Positions 1-16,800 of a DNA stretch of 64,000 nucleotides are shown here, piece by piece. The stretch is from Lamellibrachia satsuma (taxonomy: Eukaryota; Annelida; Polychaeta; Sabellida; Siboglinidae). Every line of letters starts with the position of its first letter. Within the stretch, counting starts at the first letter, position 1. The stretch covers positions 2,515,001 to 2,579,000 of the forward strand of contig BSQZ01000037.1 of NCBI GenBank assembly GCA_033239005.1, written 5' to 3'. The notes below the pieces were generated by a model, which was given only the letters and a program-made list of their open reading frames with translations, was not told the DNA's origin and made no database searches. Position numbers and translations under genes: made by a program.

Positions 1-2564
1 GATGGCATGAACGTTTGACATGTGCTACATCTTGATACGTAGTCTCTGACCTCTGCGCTCATACCTGGCCAGTATAGCACTTCACGAGCTCGTCGCATGC
101 AACCTCCGATTCCAATGTGGCTGCTGTGTATTTGCATTAGCATGTCTTTACGCAATGATCGTGGTACTACTAGCTGCTCACCTCGGTACACAAGTCCATC
201 TGCTTCTATCAGACTACTACGTTCGTCGTAGTATGGCAAGGCTGCTGTCGGACAACGTGCTCTCGCTGGCCAGCCTTGTCGTATGATCTTGATTAGCACT
301 TGTGTTTCGTCGTCTATGGCAACTTTGTCTCTGAACTCGTCTCGTTTCTTCTTAGTCACTGAGATGTGCTCGTGACTGATCGATTCTAGCGCACGAATCT
401 CACAGTGTTCATGTTGCACGCCTTCTGTCGTATCTCGGTAAGCCCGGCTGAGTGTATCTGATATGTACATCAGCGACCCTTTCTTGTACTGCACATTCAG
501 GTTGTACTTTTGCAGTGCGAGACACATGCGTTGCAATCTCTTCGGTGATTTATGAATGTCTTTCTTGAAGACTGCCTTCAATGGCTCATGGTCCGATTCG
601 ATAGTGACCACATCTCGTCCGTATATGTATTGGTCGAACTTGTCACATGACCACACGATCGCTAAGAGTTCCTTCTCGATCTGTGCGTATCATGTCTCTG
701 TGTCGGTTAGAGCCCTTGAGGCGTAGCAGATCGGCTGGCCCTCCTGAAGTAACACTGCACCCAGACCAGTTTCACTTGCGTCGCATTGAATAGTGACTGG
801 CTTTCTCACATCAAAGAAGCGAAGCACTGGCGCTGCAGTGACTGCCTTCTTTATCGCCTCCATTGCTGTTGTGTGTGAATTCGTCCACCGGAACTCTACT
901 TCTTTGTCGTCTAGTCTCCGTAACGGCTCCGTCATGTCTGAGAGTCCTGGCATGTACTTCGACAGGTAGTTAACCATGCCTAGGAATCGCTTGAGAGCTG
1001 TGATGTCACCTGGCTCGGACATCTCGATTATCGCTTGGATCTTCTCGGGGTCGGCTTTCAGTCCCTCTGATGTGAGAAGATGGCCCATGAAACGCACACT
1101 CGATTGACATCGCTTCAATTTTCTGCGATTCAACTTTAGGTTCCACCTCCGACATTTCTCGAAGAACGCTCTCTCGTTCGCATCGAGACTGTGGAGTACT
1201 TCATCTTCTGTCTTCCCGAATCCAGCAATAAGGAAGTCGTCGGCGATGACTTCGACGCCATCCAGATCCTCGACGAATTCGTGCATGGTACGTTGCCAGA
1301 CTTCTGGGGCTGAACTAATTCCAAACGGCATTCGATTCCATCGAAAGCGTCCAAATGGTGTGTTGAATGTCGTTTTGTAGCTTGATTCTGTGTCAAGTCT
1401 TTTCTGCCAGAAACCATCTTTTGCGTCCAACACGGTGAACTTCTTAGCGTTTGTGAGCCGTGTTGCGACCTCTTCAATCGTAGGCATTTGATAATGCTCG
1501 CGACAGATGGCCCGATTCAAATCTCTGGGATCGATACATATCCGCAATTTGTCAGGCTTCACGACAACCAACATGCTAGACACCCATGGGGTTGGTTCTG
1601 TGACTGTAGTGATAATGTCTCGCTGCACCATTTCATCCAGTTTCGCTTTGATTTGTTCTCTCAACGACACTAGAACTCGTCGAGGTGGATGTATCACTGG
1701 CTTCACTGCTTCATCAGTCACTATGTGATACTCGCCCGGAAGGTCACCTAGGCCTTCAAATACGTCCTTGTATTCCGTGAGGAGATCCGACTGTGCCTTC
1801 ACAGCCGCACGCACAGCTTTACGTAGCGACGAGCGAGGAGCCGGACGTGGCCTTTCGCTATAATCAGACTCGGCTGGAGTCGGTGTTAGCACTAGTGTTT
1901 TGCTCACATCGTTCACACTGCTGTCACTGTCGTTTATTGTCACAAACCCCAACGCAGTGCACGTCTTCAAAGACAGAAGCGGAGTGAAGTCATCTTCAGT
2001 AATGTTGAATGCCAAATTACTCTGCTTGCCGTGTCGCCATACCGGAAGTGTGACAGAGCCTAATATTTGATAGCGCTCACCTGTGTAGGTCTTTATGAAC
2101 TTGTGGGAACAGCACTGCACACGCTTCATCTGGCTGTCTCCCGTTACTGTACAATATGTCTTCTTTGATAGCACATTGCACTCGGCGCCAGTGTCCATTT
2201 GAAACTGCACTCGGCTCTGTGGTCTTGGACGGCCAACGTCCACAGTAATCACTGCCTTCGATGATCTGTCTCCGATGAGACCGACGAAGAACACTTCTTC
2301 GTTCATGTGCACATTCGACAACTGCGCCGCTCTACATTTCGCCTGAAAGTGGTTCTTCTTTCCACACTTTCTACAGGTTTGCCCATAGGCAGGACATTCG
2401 CGTTTCCCGTGCTGACGCCCACAGTACTTGCAGTCTTGTTCTACTGTTGTAGCTCTCTTCGGCGTACTCGTCTTTTTGTATGTGCGATTAGCGGGTGTAC
2501 TGGCTGCATGACGCGTCTGACGTTTTCTCACAAAACTCACGACGTCATGAGTGCCACTTTGCAT
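1..2564 (-). pseudogene. Ty3/gypsy pol: protease, reverse transcriptase, RNase H, integrase start (broken)
   Basis: Read on the minus strand, the open frame starts with two zinc knuckles (CKYCGRQHGKREC, then CRKCGKKNHFQAKC), followed by a retroviral-type aspartic protease (FQMDTGAECNVL) and a reverse transcriptase whose catalytic box reads ADDF rather than the usual (Y/V)DD. The RT tether (RRLDDKEVEFRW) leads into RNase H (ITIQCDASETGLGAVL-like). A TGA at 687-689 interrupts RNase H, but the same frame continues to position 1 with the rest of RNase H and an integrase H-x2-H / C-x2-C zinc region (HSSH, CSTC). The integrase core is outside the window. The stop makes this copy a probable pseudogene. 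The family is the one often annotated as K02A2.6-like in invertebrates. Confidence 0.88.
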
Positions 2565-2588
2565 AGCTTGTAATTGTGCACTTGTCTG

Positions 2589-3164
2589 CTATGACGCTTT
2601 ACAGATGTCTATAGCTTTCTCGAGGGTTAGGTCATTTATACGTAACAGGCGTTCACGCATCTTGTCGTCACGCAAGCCTAACACAAGCCTATCGCGGAGA
2701 ATTTCATCATGGGTTATCCCATCGTGCGCGCAGTTCTTGGCGATCGTACGAAGCTCGGTGACATACGCAGAAATGCTTTCGCCCGCTTCTTGTACGCGAT
2801 TGTTGAAACGAAAACGCTCGTATATGATCTGTGTACGAGGTTCACAGTAGCTGTCAAATTTTGACAACACCTGATCAATGCATTGTTCGTTTTCACCAGC
2901 TAGCCAAGTAAAAGTGTCATATACTTTAGCTGCATCTTCGCCTATGACTGACAAAAGTGTTGCAACTCTCACTAAGCCATCCTGCTTATTAATGCCTGTT
3001 GCAATCTCATAGCGTAGCCATATCTTTCGCCATTGCTTCCAGCTAGTAGCTAAATTATCGCCCATTGTCAACGGTTTCGGTGGGGGCAAATTTGCTGGTG
3101 GTGGAGGTACCGCCACCCTTTCCCCGGATGTACTGTCACTGTCGGGCCTGTCTACCTCCGACAT
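2589..3164 (-). CDS. Ty3/gypsy gag-like protein
   Basis: 191 codons encoding a retrotransposon Gag: a proline-rich N-terminus, then a retrotrans_gag-like core (WKQWRKIWLRYEIATG, FDSYCEPRTQIIYERF) ending in RDDKMRERLLRINDLTLEKA. It should form the capsid-like particle around element RNA. It ends at a TAG in the same frame as the downstream pol frame, with only eight codons between that stop and the first pol start. This could be a readthrough stop or a nonsense mutation of a single gag-pol frame. Given the second stop in pol, I favour mutation. The zinc knuckles lie after the stop. Confidence 0.85.
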   Translation of the reverse strand: MSEVDRPDSDSTSGERVAVPPPPANLPPPKPLTMGDNLATSWKQWRKIWLRYEIATGINKQDGLVRVATLLSVIGEDAAKVYDTFTWLAGENEQCIDQVLSKFDSYCEPRTQIIYERFRFNNRVQEAGESISAYVTELRTIAKNCAHDGITHDEILRDRLVLGLRDDKMRERLLRINDLTLEKAIDICKAS

Positions 3165-3441
3165 GACTGCTGATTTAGCTTCTTGCTTGCCTCTTAGCGT
3201 TATGAAAGTTCACAGTACCTGGCTTGAATCGCCGCTAGCACAATGTACAACACGTTACCGTCCGGAGCTGTCAGATGACGTCAGCGCGTCCACTTCTTCC
3301 CGCTCGAACAGTCCAAGTTGTTTCACAAGCTCGGTGTAGTCGGCTCAAAAGTCTCATTTTTTCAGCCTATGTACTCCGTTGCGATTATCCTCGTTGCGCT
3401 CAGTCGATGCTATAGTTGTTTACAGACACCATTTCGTACCA

Positions 3442-3454
3442 GCTTTTGACACCA
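3442..3454 (-). promoter_or_regulatory. Probable retrotransposon primer-binding site
   Basis: Immediately inside the LTR, the minus strand reads TGGTGTCAAAAGC. It begins with the TGG complementary to a tRNA CCA tail, as expected for a primer-binding site. The matching tRNA was not identified. Confidence 0.55.
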
Positions 3455-3665
3455 TGTCGCGGTTTGTTGTATACATTCTCATTATACAAACGCGTTGACT
3501 AAAAACAAATCGACTTTATTAGGAGCACATTTTACTACACACCAAGCATTCTCATTGGTCAAGCCGTGCCGGCATGCATATCATTAATGTGGCGACTTCA
3601 ATGGTAAATGATAAGATAGTGTCGCCATCTAGCGATTAACTGTTAAGTATAAGCGTTCCGTCACA
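3455..3665 (-). repeat. 5' LTR of the gypsy element
   Basis: About 211 bp with TG...CA ends on the minus strand (starts TGTGACGG, ends CGCGACA). It contains a poly(A) signal AATAAA near 3518 and is followed directly by the primer-binding site. The partner LTR is outside the window, so the exact limits are inferred from the terminal dinucleotides and the adjacent primer site. Confidence 0.65.
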
Positions 3666-3769
3666 GATACCAGTCACAGTTAAGAACGTATTATTTAAGC
3701 CTGTATTGTCCAACATTTCGATACGTCAGAACCGACCAGAATGAACAGCGTTTGTGTTTCTGTCGTCAG

Positions 3770-8108
<4,339 letters not shown>

Positions 8109-8622
8109 AGCAGCAAGACAGGAACCTGGCAAAGGAAACTGTAATAATTTCATACTGCACACACCTTATTACGATGATGTAACATTGTCGAACTAAATGA
8201 AAATGAAATTACCTGATGTAATCAATTATGGAACTATTGAAACATCACAATATCAAGTTATATAAATTCCAGCTATTGCTTATTTTAAATGTTACGGTAG
8301 ATATGCCAGTATGTATAAATTAAATATAAGGGTTTAAGGTTAAGGTTAAGTTTGAGCTGAAGGTGAGTGAATGGAGACGTACAATAACTGTGATGAAGCT
8401 GCGATGCCAGTCATGGTGTTTTGAGAGAGCAACTTAGAGGTTTCAAGGATTACGTTACAATGACTACAGCAAGAATACATGTCTTATATGAAATATCGCA
8501 AAAGTTTAAACTGCATGCCAACATATGGTTTCATTCATAATTCCATGCAATGTCTCAATTTGTGACTAATATACTGTAATTATAATAGTAAAAGAAATAA
8601 TTGAAAATATTCATTAACCTGA

Positions 8623-8628
8623 AATAAA
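8623..8628 (+). terminator. Candidate poly(A) signal of XDH copy 1
   Basis: AATAAA lies 515 bp after the XDH copy 1 stop, in AT-rich sequence and before the unrelated tandem repeat at 8690. It is the first canonical hexamer I noticed downstream. Confidence 0.4.
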
Positions 8629-8684
8629 ATTATAATAACAAAATAATCTGTCTTTTTATTAATGCCTGGTCCAGGTCCATTCTC

Positions 8685-8890
8685 ATTAGGCCGTGTGACC
8701 AAAACTGTGATGTTACAAGGGTTGCTACCATGTGACCAACACTGTCATGTCACATGGTTTGCTACCATGTGACCATCATTGACATCGCTGTGGTTATCAT
8801 ACTACCATGTGACCAACACTGTGATGTCACAGGTGTTGGTACCATGTGACCAACACTGTGATGTCACAGTGGTTGCTACCATGTGACAAA
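8685..8890. repeat. Imperfect tandem repeat between convergent genes
   Basis: About four units of roughly 45-55 bp share the phrase ACCATGTGACCAACACTGTG followed by ATGTCACA and GTTGCT. It lies between the 3' ends of XDH copy 1 and METTL24-like gene B. Confidence 0.8.
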
Positions 8891-10876
8891 TAATACAACA
8901 TAGCAGTAAATGTAGATTACCAAGAAATTTGTCATACCTTTGTGACAATGTTTTTATTTAAACAATACTGAATGGATACAATCTGACTTAAATATCATAA
9001 TGTAGACTAGATAACTTTCCTAACACTCTCTTGCACTGTTCAGTGTAAGGTAGCTATCTAAACTGTACACTGGACACAACAATATTAAAATAATCATTAT
9101 TTGCAATCATCTCGCACAGCCAATGCATTTTGTTATGAAGATACAACAAAACCCTTTCCAACATGTACACGTCAACGTGTAGACTTTTCAGTTTTCCAAT
9201 GCAGGAAAAAACATTTTATAATGCTAATCCAGTTTATTAAGTTATTTATCAACAATAACAAATGTAAGATCAAAAAAATTCTGACTGTAAATAATATATC
9301 AATCATTATAAAAACATATTAAAATAGGTTACCCAGTAGCAGTGACACTCTGATTCCTTTCAATGCTTTGAACTATTACAGATCCGTAACTAAGTTCCGG
9401 TGCTTACGGTTGCTTTTGGCATTTTCTTCTGGAAGCACTGTAAATGTTATAATCCTTCAAACAATGATAAGGAAAACTTACATTATCATATACAGAAAGT
9501 TAGCAACCAAGCCCTGGCACAAATGGATCATTTACACATCTTTTAAACACTAAATATGATCACCCAAAATGTCTTACTTAAACATACATGTTTCTACCAG
9601 CCACCAATTTGACATGAACAAACACAACATACACATACTATAATTATAATATCATAACAGTGGTATGACAATTATTATAATACAGATATTATCTTATGAT
9701 ATGTAGGTTTCAGTTATAACCCCAACCTTGCGTTAAACACCAAGCAATGAACAACATAGCAGAGAGAGTCTTAGTTGTATGATAGCAAGCAAAACCTAGC
9801 ATCAGTCATATCACAATATCCACATTTGTGAGTCAAACTGCTACACTTATCTACTTTAAACTCACATGCACACATTGCTGATACACATAGTTATGCTAGC
9901 TACATCAAACATCTAGTCAGGCGCCACTGTGACCTTTCTACGACATATAATCTTTCTTGTATGTACACTGTTTGTGGTATAATTGTTGACTTAGCTATTG
10001 CGAGCATCCAACAAACTGAATGAAACTACTAGCTTGATCTATCAAACTGGAGAGTGTCAATTTCATTAGATTGTGCAATGGTTTTAGTGTAATAAATATA
10101 CTACAGTATATAGACAAATCTACGAATTAACTCTGACTTATAGCCAACATTTCACACATATTATTATGATTCGAGAGAAAAACTCAGAACATACAAAGCG
10201 TTTCTCAGAGAGTTATCTGCATTTACTGTCAAATACTTTTACCTTGTTCCACATTAAGGCCATAATGCACTATTATAAAACTACTAGATGTCCACATTTG
10301 CAGGGAACACCAAAAACATCTTTTGCTGTCCAGCATTTTGGAAGTGTATTACTATTGATCTGTCTAACTGCACATTTACATCAGTTGCATTTACTCTAAT
10401 CTAAATGGTATAAGCTTATGCATGCATATCTGCACACTTGTGAACGTTCAACAGTCCAGACAAATAATTCGGCCCCGGCCCAATTAAATTGGCTTAACAT
10501 GAACAATATATTTCCTTTGGGGCAAAATTTCTGCAGAAGAATGACTAGTTTTTGATACTGTAAGAACTGTTGCACGCAGATACGGGCAAATTGAGAACTT
10601 GCACAGAGGAACAAACTAATTTTGACACATACAGGGGAGGGGAATGTTTTTGTACTGTGGCAATGAAACCACGTACAAAACACCATTCAGTTTGCCTTCT
10701 TTAACCAACTTCACAGTACGGTCCAACTGCCAATGTCTTCATGAGACAATTCGCAACCCACGATACATATCTGCTCTCTGCTGCACTTGGTAATGACTCG
10801 TTCCAAACTGGCCGTGAGTGGTTTCCGTCACTAACGTATCCCTCATAATAAATAAATAAGGCACCTAGAAAATGGG
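8891..10876. other. Intergenic or 3' UTR sequence, nothing recognised
   Basis: AT-rich sequence downstream of both convergent genes. Reading minus, AATAAA hexamers occur near 9233 and 8951 and could end a long 3' UTR of METTL24-like gene B. The open frames here resemble no family I know. Confidence 0.5.
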
Positions 10877-13800
10877 CTACCTAACCATGTTCATCTTCTT
10901 AAAACCCAACTGGAAGCAACAGTTTTCCCCGAGACGACTCTGGCCTGGCATGTTGCCTTCTGCACTCGAGTAGAATATGCCAAAGCCTTGCGCCTCAAAG
11001 CGACGCAGTTCGCTATAGCCACTGCGCAAAACGGTCGGGTGCCAGCCTCGTATGACGTCGGGAAGAACTACACGTGCTACGACTTGGCTAACATTCTGTA
11101 AACAAGAAAACAAAGTTAACATGTAACGCCAAATCTGTGTTTGTGATGGACCATGTAATATAGCAAACTTACATTCATTTATATGCAAAGACAAAGCCAA
11201 TTCTTGTTTCACTAAAAACTCCATCCTCAACTGATTTAGCCTATTTGAAATGAGACGAGTAAAAAATTTAATTGAGGAGGGAACTTTAAAATTACAAAAT
11301 GTACTACGTAAAACTTGAATACCACAGTATGCGAAATAAAAGAACAGCCCTAGCAGAAAGCACACCTTTTTTCTGAAGAACAAATATGATTACCCTGTCT
11401 CTGACAGCAAGATGTAAATTTTTTACTTTTTTATTTATGAAAAGTCCATAACATAAGCACCATAAAATGTCCTTCATCCTTTAATACCTGATGAATGTTT
11501 GCCTACTGAACATCTAGTGGAAACTATGGTAGGTAAAATCCATGCCTTTTTTAAAATGCACTGAAAAGTATATTCTTACATAAAGCGGACAATCATTCTA
11601 ACATGACGAAAATACTACACAGTTACGATTGTTTTATTATTTTATAAATAATTTACATATTTCCAAAAAAAATCAATGCTATGCTTTACATATAAAAAGT
11701 AAAGCGAGTCTTAAGGCAGCTGGGGATGCTAACGTGTCAGTTGATTTTTTTTTCCCTCATAACATGCAAGGAAATATTGAGCTGAACGTCAACACTACAA
11801 ATAATCACTCAACATTAACGTCATATTTCACTAATCCATCCTTTAAAAATCCAGTCCTTTTGGAAATCCCCGACTTCTTAGAAACGCTGACAATGTTTCC
11901 ATAGTAACGACCGTGTGTGCGCCAATCTTCGAACCAGCTTTATTCATTCGCTCTGAACGTGGAACATATCGTCTGGTTACTGTGATTCCAGTATACATCA
12001 GTGTTATATCTACCTAACTAAATCATGTCCTTAAACCAGCAAATATCAGCACTAACATAGTTTATTGTGCCTTTAAATCTATAATGGAAATGGCACGTAA
12101 ATGTAACCTGGTGACCCCACAGATAACAGTCCAATCAAAATGATCATAAACACGCCCTTTGTCAGATAGCTGGTGTAACCTGATATTGTATACGACAACA
12201 CGTTATCAATATAGATTCAAGGGCCACTGTGGCGGCAAATTAAGGGGACATGTCAATGGCCGTATGTTTTATAAACAATACATAAAATGTCAGTGAAAAC
12301 GTCACATTTCAGGCATGATACATGTACCTACTGACATTTCTGTTATCACTAAAAACCAGGAAATGATGCCTAATTTACTTTTTTAGAAAAACAATAACAC
12401 CGACTAAGCTGGCATATGAACGTGTCTTACATGTAGGCAACTCTATACAGTTTGGAATTACAATTGGTGAAGGGTTTGCGCAAAAAATACACTGCCACTT
12501 TAGGCTGTCGTTCAACTTTTGCTTAATTCATTCACGGTGGTGTAGCAGACGTAATCCATTTATGTTAAACCAAAATCTCCATTAAAGTTATCAGTGACAC
12601 TGTCACACTTATATGTATGCCATTTATTTCTTTGGGGATTTTCTCAAAACGATATACTTTCGCATTTTGTGGCTATTTTTTTTAAATTTACAAAAAAAAT
12701 TTTTAAATCTTGTAACATAACCAAATAAATGAAAAACTCAAATTTTATTAATCTGTGATATTATACTGCATTTCAACTACAATCTGTCAAGAAATGGTTA
12801 ATTTATCTTAAAAACTTCTACAGAAACTATTCGATTCATGACAAGTATATAACAGCCACCCCAGTTACCTTAAGTGTATCATAAAATAAGACTATTATTA
12901 AGTATGTACCAACACAAGTCTTGTTGCATGTGCGATACCTAGATGAGAATAGCTAGACGTTTTAGTGTCCTTCTTCAGATATTTATACAAAACATTTTTC
13001 TATAATTTAAATCTAATTCCCACGGTCAACAGCTAACTGTTTTAACAATAAGGACTTATTACATTAGTTATTTAACTTGTTAAATGGTATTAACTCATCT
13101 TAATTTATCTTAACTTATTTAGTCGGTTTTAATTTATCTTGACATATACATATTTTACCTTCTTAGACCTTTTAGCGTGTTATATATGCCTAATTTATAA
13201 TTATTATAACTAATCTGTCACAAGCAACAAAGTGTCATACTGACCGTGAGAAGACCACTGTCCAGCAGGGCAGTGATGACCGGCCACTGTCTGCCTTGGG
13301 CCACGTCTATCTCCACCAGACTGATGTCTCCTAGGTCTGCCAACACATGGAACGTGTCCCCCGAGCTCAGCAACACCTTCTGGCCGAGTCCTTGACTAGT
13401 TTTACTGCAACAAGCATCACTTCAATTTCAACCGACTCTCAAAAAACCTTAATCAGTTACACGAGAACTACAATGTTGCATACTGCTATTATGCGATTTG
13501 TCTACAAACGTATATCAAACCTTCAACAGTACTTAAAGATTAAATGGTAAATGACTTTACCAAAAAGAAAAAAAAAATGAACCCCATCTACTATTCTCCA
13601 TGCCATCAAAAACTCTATTGTACAACATTGGCTATATTCAAACCAATTAAGCATTATATTTTCAAATTGACAAACTGAAGTTATTTTACCAAGACTTGCA
13701 GTAGAAGTGAGCGAGTGAGTGAGTGAGCGAGCGAGCGAAAGAAGCACCTCTTGTGTGGTAGATGACTGTGCATCCTGTACAACAAGCCTGCAGTGTCACC

Positions 13801-16800
13801 ACTAGACGTGCCTTGTCCGCCACTCAGTACCAAAGTGTGTACGCTGCAGCCCTCCTGGATGAACTTCTGGTCCAGCACGTGGTCATTCTGCATCCTACAA
13901 TAATGGATGCCACAAACCATGGGTTCACCAACAAATTACGTGATATATTACTTCATTTATTAATGGTTTGACAACCTGGGTTGAAGTTACCAGAAGTTGC
14001 CTAGACCCCCATTAAGTAGATTTAACAAGTTCCTGATGGCAAGTGGACAAGGAAGCCATTGGCTTATCGACAGTCCAACAATTTTATCATCTATGTGTAG
14101 CCCGCCCTTATCATATATCTGTCAATTCTATTTTTAAACATATTCACACTACTAGCATTAACACAATCATTTGGCAGTTTGTTCCATTCATTTATCACCC
14201 TCTGTGAGAAAGAGTATTTTCTCATGTCCAACCTACACTGTTCCTTAACTAATGCTGCTTTGTGTCCTCTGGTTCTACTGCCTTCTTTAAGTTTGAAGAA
14301 TATATTCCTATCAACATACGCATAACCGTTCACTATTTTAAACACTTCTATTTGGTCTCCTCTTAGTCGCCTGGTCTCTAGTGTTGTCAAACCACATTGT
14401 AATAAGCGGTTTCATAACTAAGGTCTCTTAATTCTGGAATCATTTTAGTGCTCTTCGTTGTATTCTTTCTAGCTTGTCTATGGCCTTCTTACGATACGGC
14501 CTCCATGCTTGAATACAATATTCCAAATGTGGTCTAACTATTGCTTTGTACAGGAGTACAATTAGCTGTTTCTCCTTATACATGATAGTTCTCCTAATTA
14601 GCCCTAGAATTTGACTTCCTTTTGAAGCAGCAATCCCACATTGCTCTGAAACTTTCATGTCAGCACTAAATGTTACTCCTAAGTCCTTTTCTTGTGTGGT
14701 TCTACCTAGTACAGCATCCCCAATTTTATATTCTTCGTCCATGTTTCCATGCCCTATGTGTATACATTTGCACTTCCCAAAATTTAATAACATTTGCCAT
14801 TTTTCTGACCATTTAACTAATTTATCTAGATCATCCTGTAAACTTTGTTTATCTGTATTATTTGTAACCTTTCTGAATACTTTAGTGTCATCTGCAAATT
14901 TGAGTACTTTGCTAGATATGTCATCTTCTAGATCATTTATATATATTAAAAACAGTATAGGGCCTGATACTGATCCCTGTGGTACCCCACACAAAACCGA
15001 TTTCCAGTTTGAAATCTCACCGTCTACTATTACTCCCTGTCTTCTGTGTGTAAGCCACTTTTCTATCCAGTTGATTACATCATTACCTATACCATGGGCT
15101 TTTAGTTTAAGTATCAATCATGCACGAGAACAGCACCTCCCATGCCACCAAGTAGCCTGGATCCCCCCTCCCCTGTATGAATGATGACAGTGTACGAAGT
15201 TGAGTATCAGGACTTTTTTTTATAGCTAGGCCACTGCTAGCATTACTGTGTACGGGGGGGTCAGACTTGATATGTACGGTTTGTGTGCAGGGGGATGTAA
15301 TTTTTAACAAAAATTTTTGTGTCCATTTGTAGATGATCCCAAGGGTTAATAATGTTATAAACACCACTAATATATAGCAGCGAGAATGATGAACACAAAC
15401 CTGTAACGAAGGATGACGCAGGGTTTTTTGAAGAGCTCATAGCGACTGTTCGAACAGACCTGCCACTGGGGGTTCGTGAACTGCACACTCTGGTCGTCAT
15501 GACTACCAATGATCATGCGCTTGCACACGACTGCGGGACTGCTTATGTAGGTAAGCAGCCGACTCTCTTCCAAAGCTGAAGTGCCTGCACATGGCCAAAA
15601 TTATTTTAGAATGGCACATTACATGTGAATCATAAAGCAGGGGCCTCAACCAGAAAGCAGACATTTTGGTGGGCCTTGAGCTGGAAAACCGCTAGACTAA
15701 GGTACACCTTGCATATGCCTAGATATTGCAATACCAGTCAGGTATTGATTTTCATGGTAAATCTGGTCATATATGGGAGTCCGCAGACAAATTTGGGAGT
15801 CTGTACGTTTTCAACAAAATGTTATGTACTGTGCTAAATAATCTAGTTCCCAAATGAATCCCTTGAGATGCTGCGCACTGTGGACTTATCAGAAATGAGT
15901 GCATCCATTCCACTCGTAATCCAAGATTACTGGCCAAACCATGGATTAGTTACTTTGTGTTTTAGCACTGAAATATATTGCTCGAAGAACGTTTTATTCG
16001 AAAGCAGGGCAAACAAACAGAAGCAAGAATAACCGCCGATTCAAGATGGCACGGTTGACAGACCCATGGAATTGGCCAAATCGGGGAAACAAGGAGTCTT
16101 GGATTCTCAGCCTCCTGGGAAATTCTAAGCCTTTTGATATCTCATCATTGACTCACCAAAGTCAGCGGGAGGGTGCAGAACGAAGACGTGGGACCCCGGA
16201 TTGCGCACAAAGGACATGTAATAAACGCACGACTCCATCATGGTCACTTGTAGACACAGTGAGTCTGAGCTGGCCGTGTGGTACAGCCACAATCCTTGCT
16301 TGTAGAACAGACCATAGACCACACGGTACCAACTGTACAGGTAATCCTCATCCAACTTGTCTGAAACATATGAGAAAATAACAATACCTAGTGCTGTCAT
16401 AGTTCCGGGCATGACTGAAACCGCTGGTCCCAATGGGTACGGCAGGTCTCAGTTCTTCACACTTCCAGACCTGGTACTGTCAAAGCACTAGTTTTCAGTA
16501 ATAAAGTCATACATTCTTTGTATTCTAAGCTCAACTGTATCTATGTATCTAATGTCCGCTGTCCACTTGCATTGATTGACAATACTGCGCTGTGAGGCTG
16601 ACTATAATTCTTTAGTTTCTTGGCTCGAAATAAAACTGAAAGTGGAGTGAGCAAAACTGCTCAAGCTTCAAAACAGCAGCGGGGGAATCACTCCACTTCC
16701 CATGCATGATATTAACATTAACATGCAGTGAAGAAAGTTAGAGCTGTCATAGTTCCAAGTCAGGAACTGAAAATGCAAGGCCCCATCAGTACTGCAGGTC

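Larger units (their letters stand above)
1..3665 (-). mobile_element. Ty3/gypsy LTR retrotransposon, 5' part, cut by window edge
   Basis: On the minus strand the order is LTR (3665-3455), primer-binding site, leader, gag (3164-2589), pol (2564 leftward). The 3' LTR and the end of integrase lie beyond position 1. Zinc knuckles, a DTGA protease, a reverse transcriptase, RNase H and an integrase HHCC start make the Ty3/gypsy class clear. The element sits antisense in the intron just upstream of the XDH copy 1 exon at 3770. Two in-frame stops (at 2589-2591 between gag and pol, and at 687-689 inside RNase H) suggest this copy is no longer active. The target-site duplication cannot be checked because the other end is outside the window. 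Confidence 0.92.
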
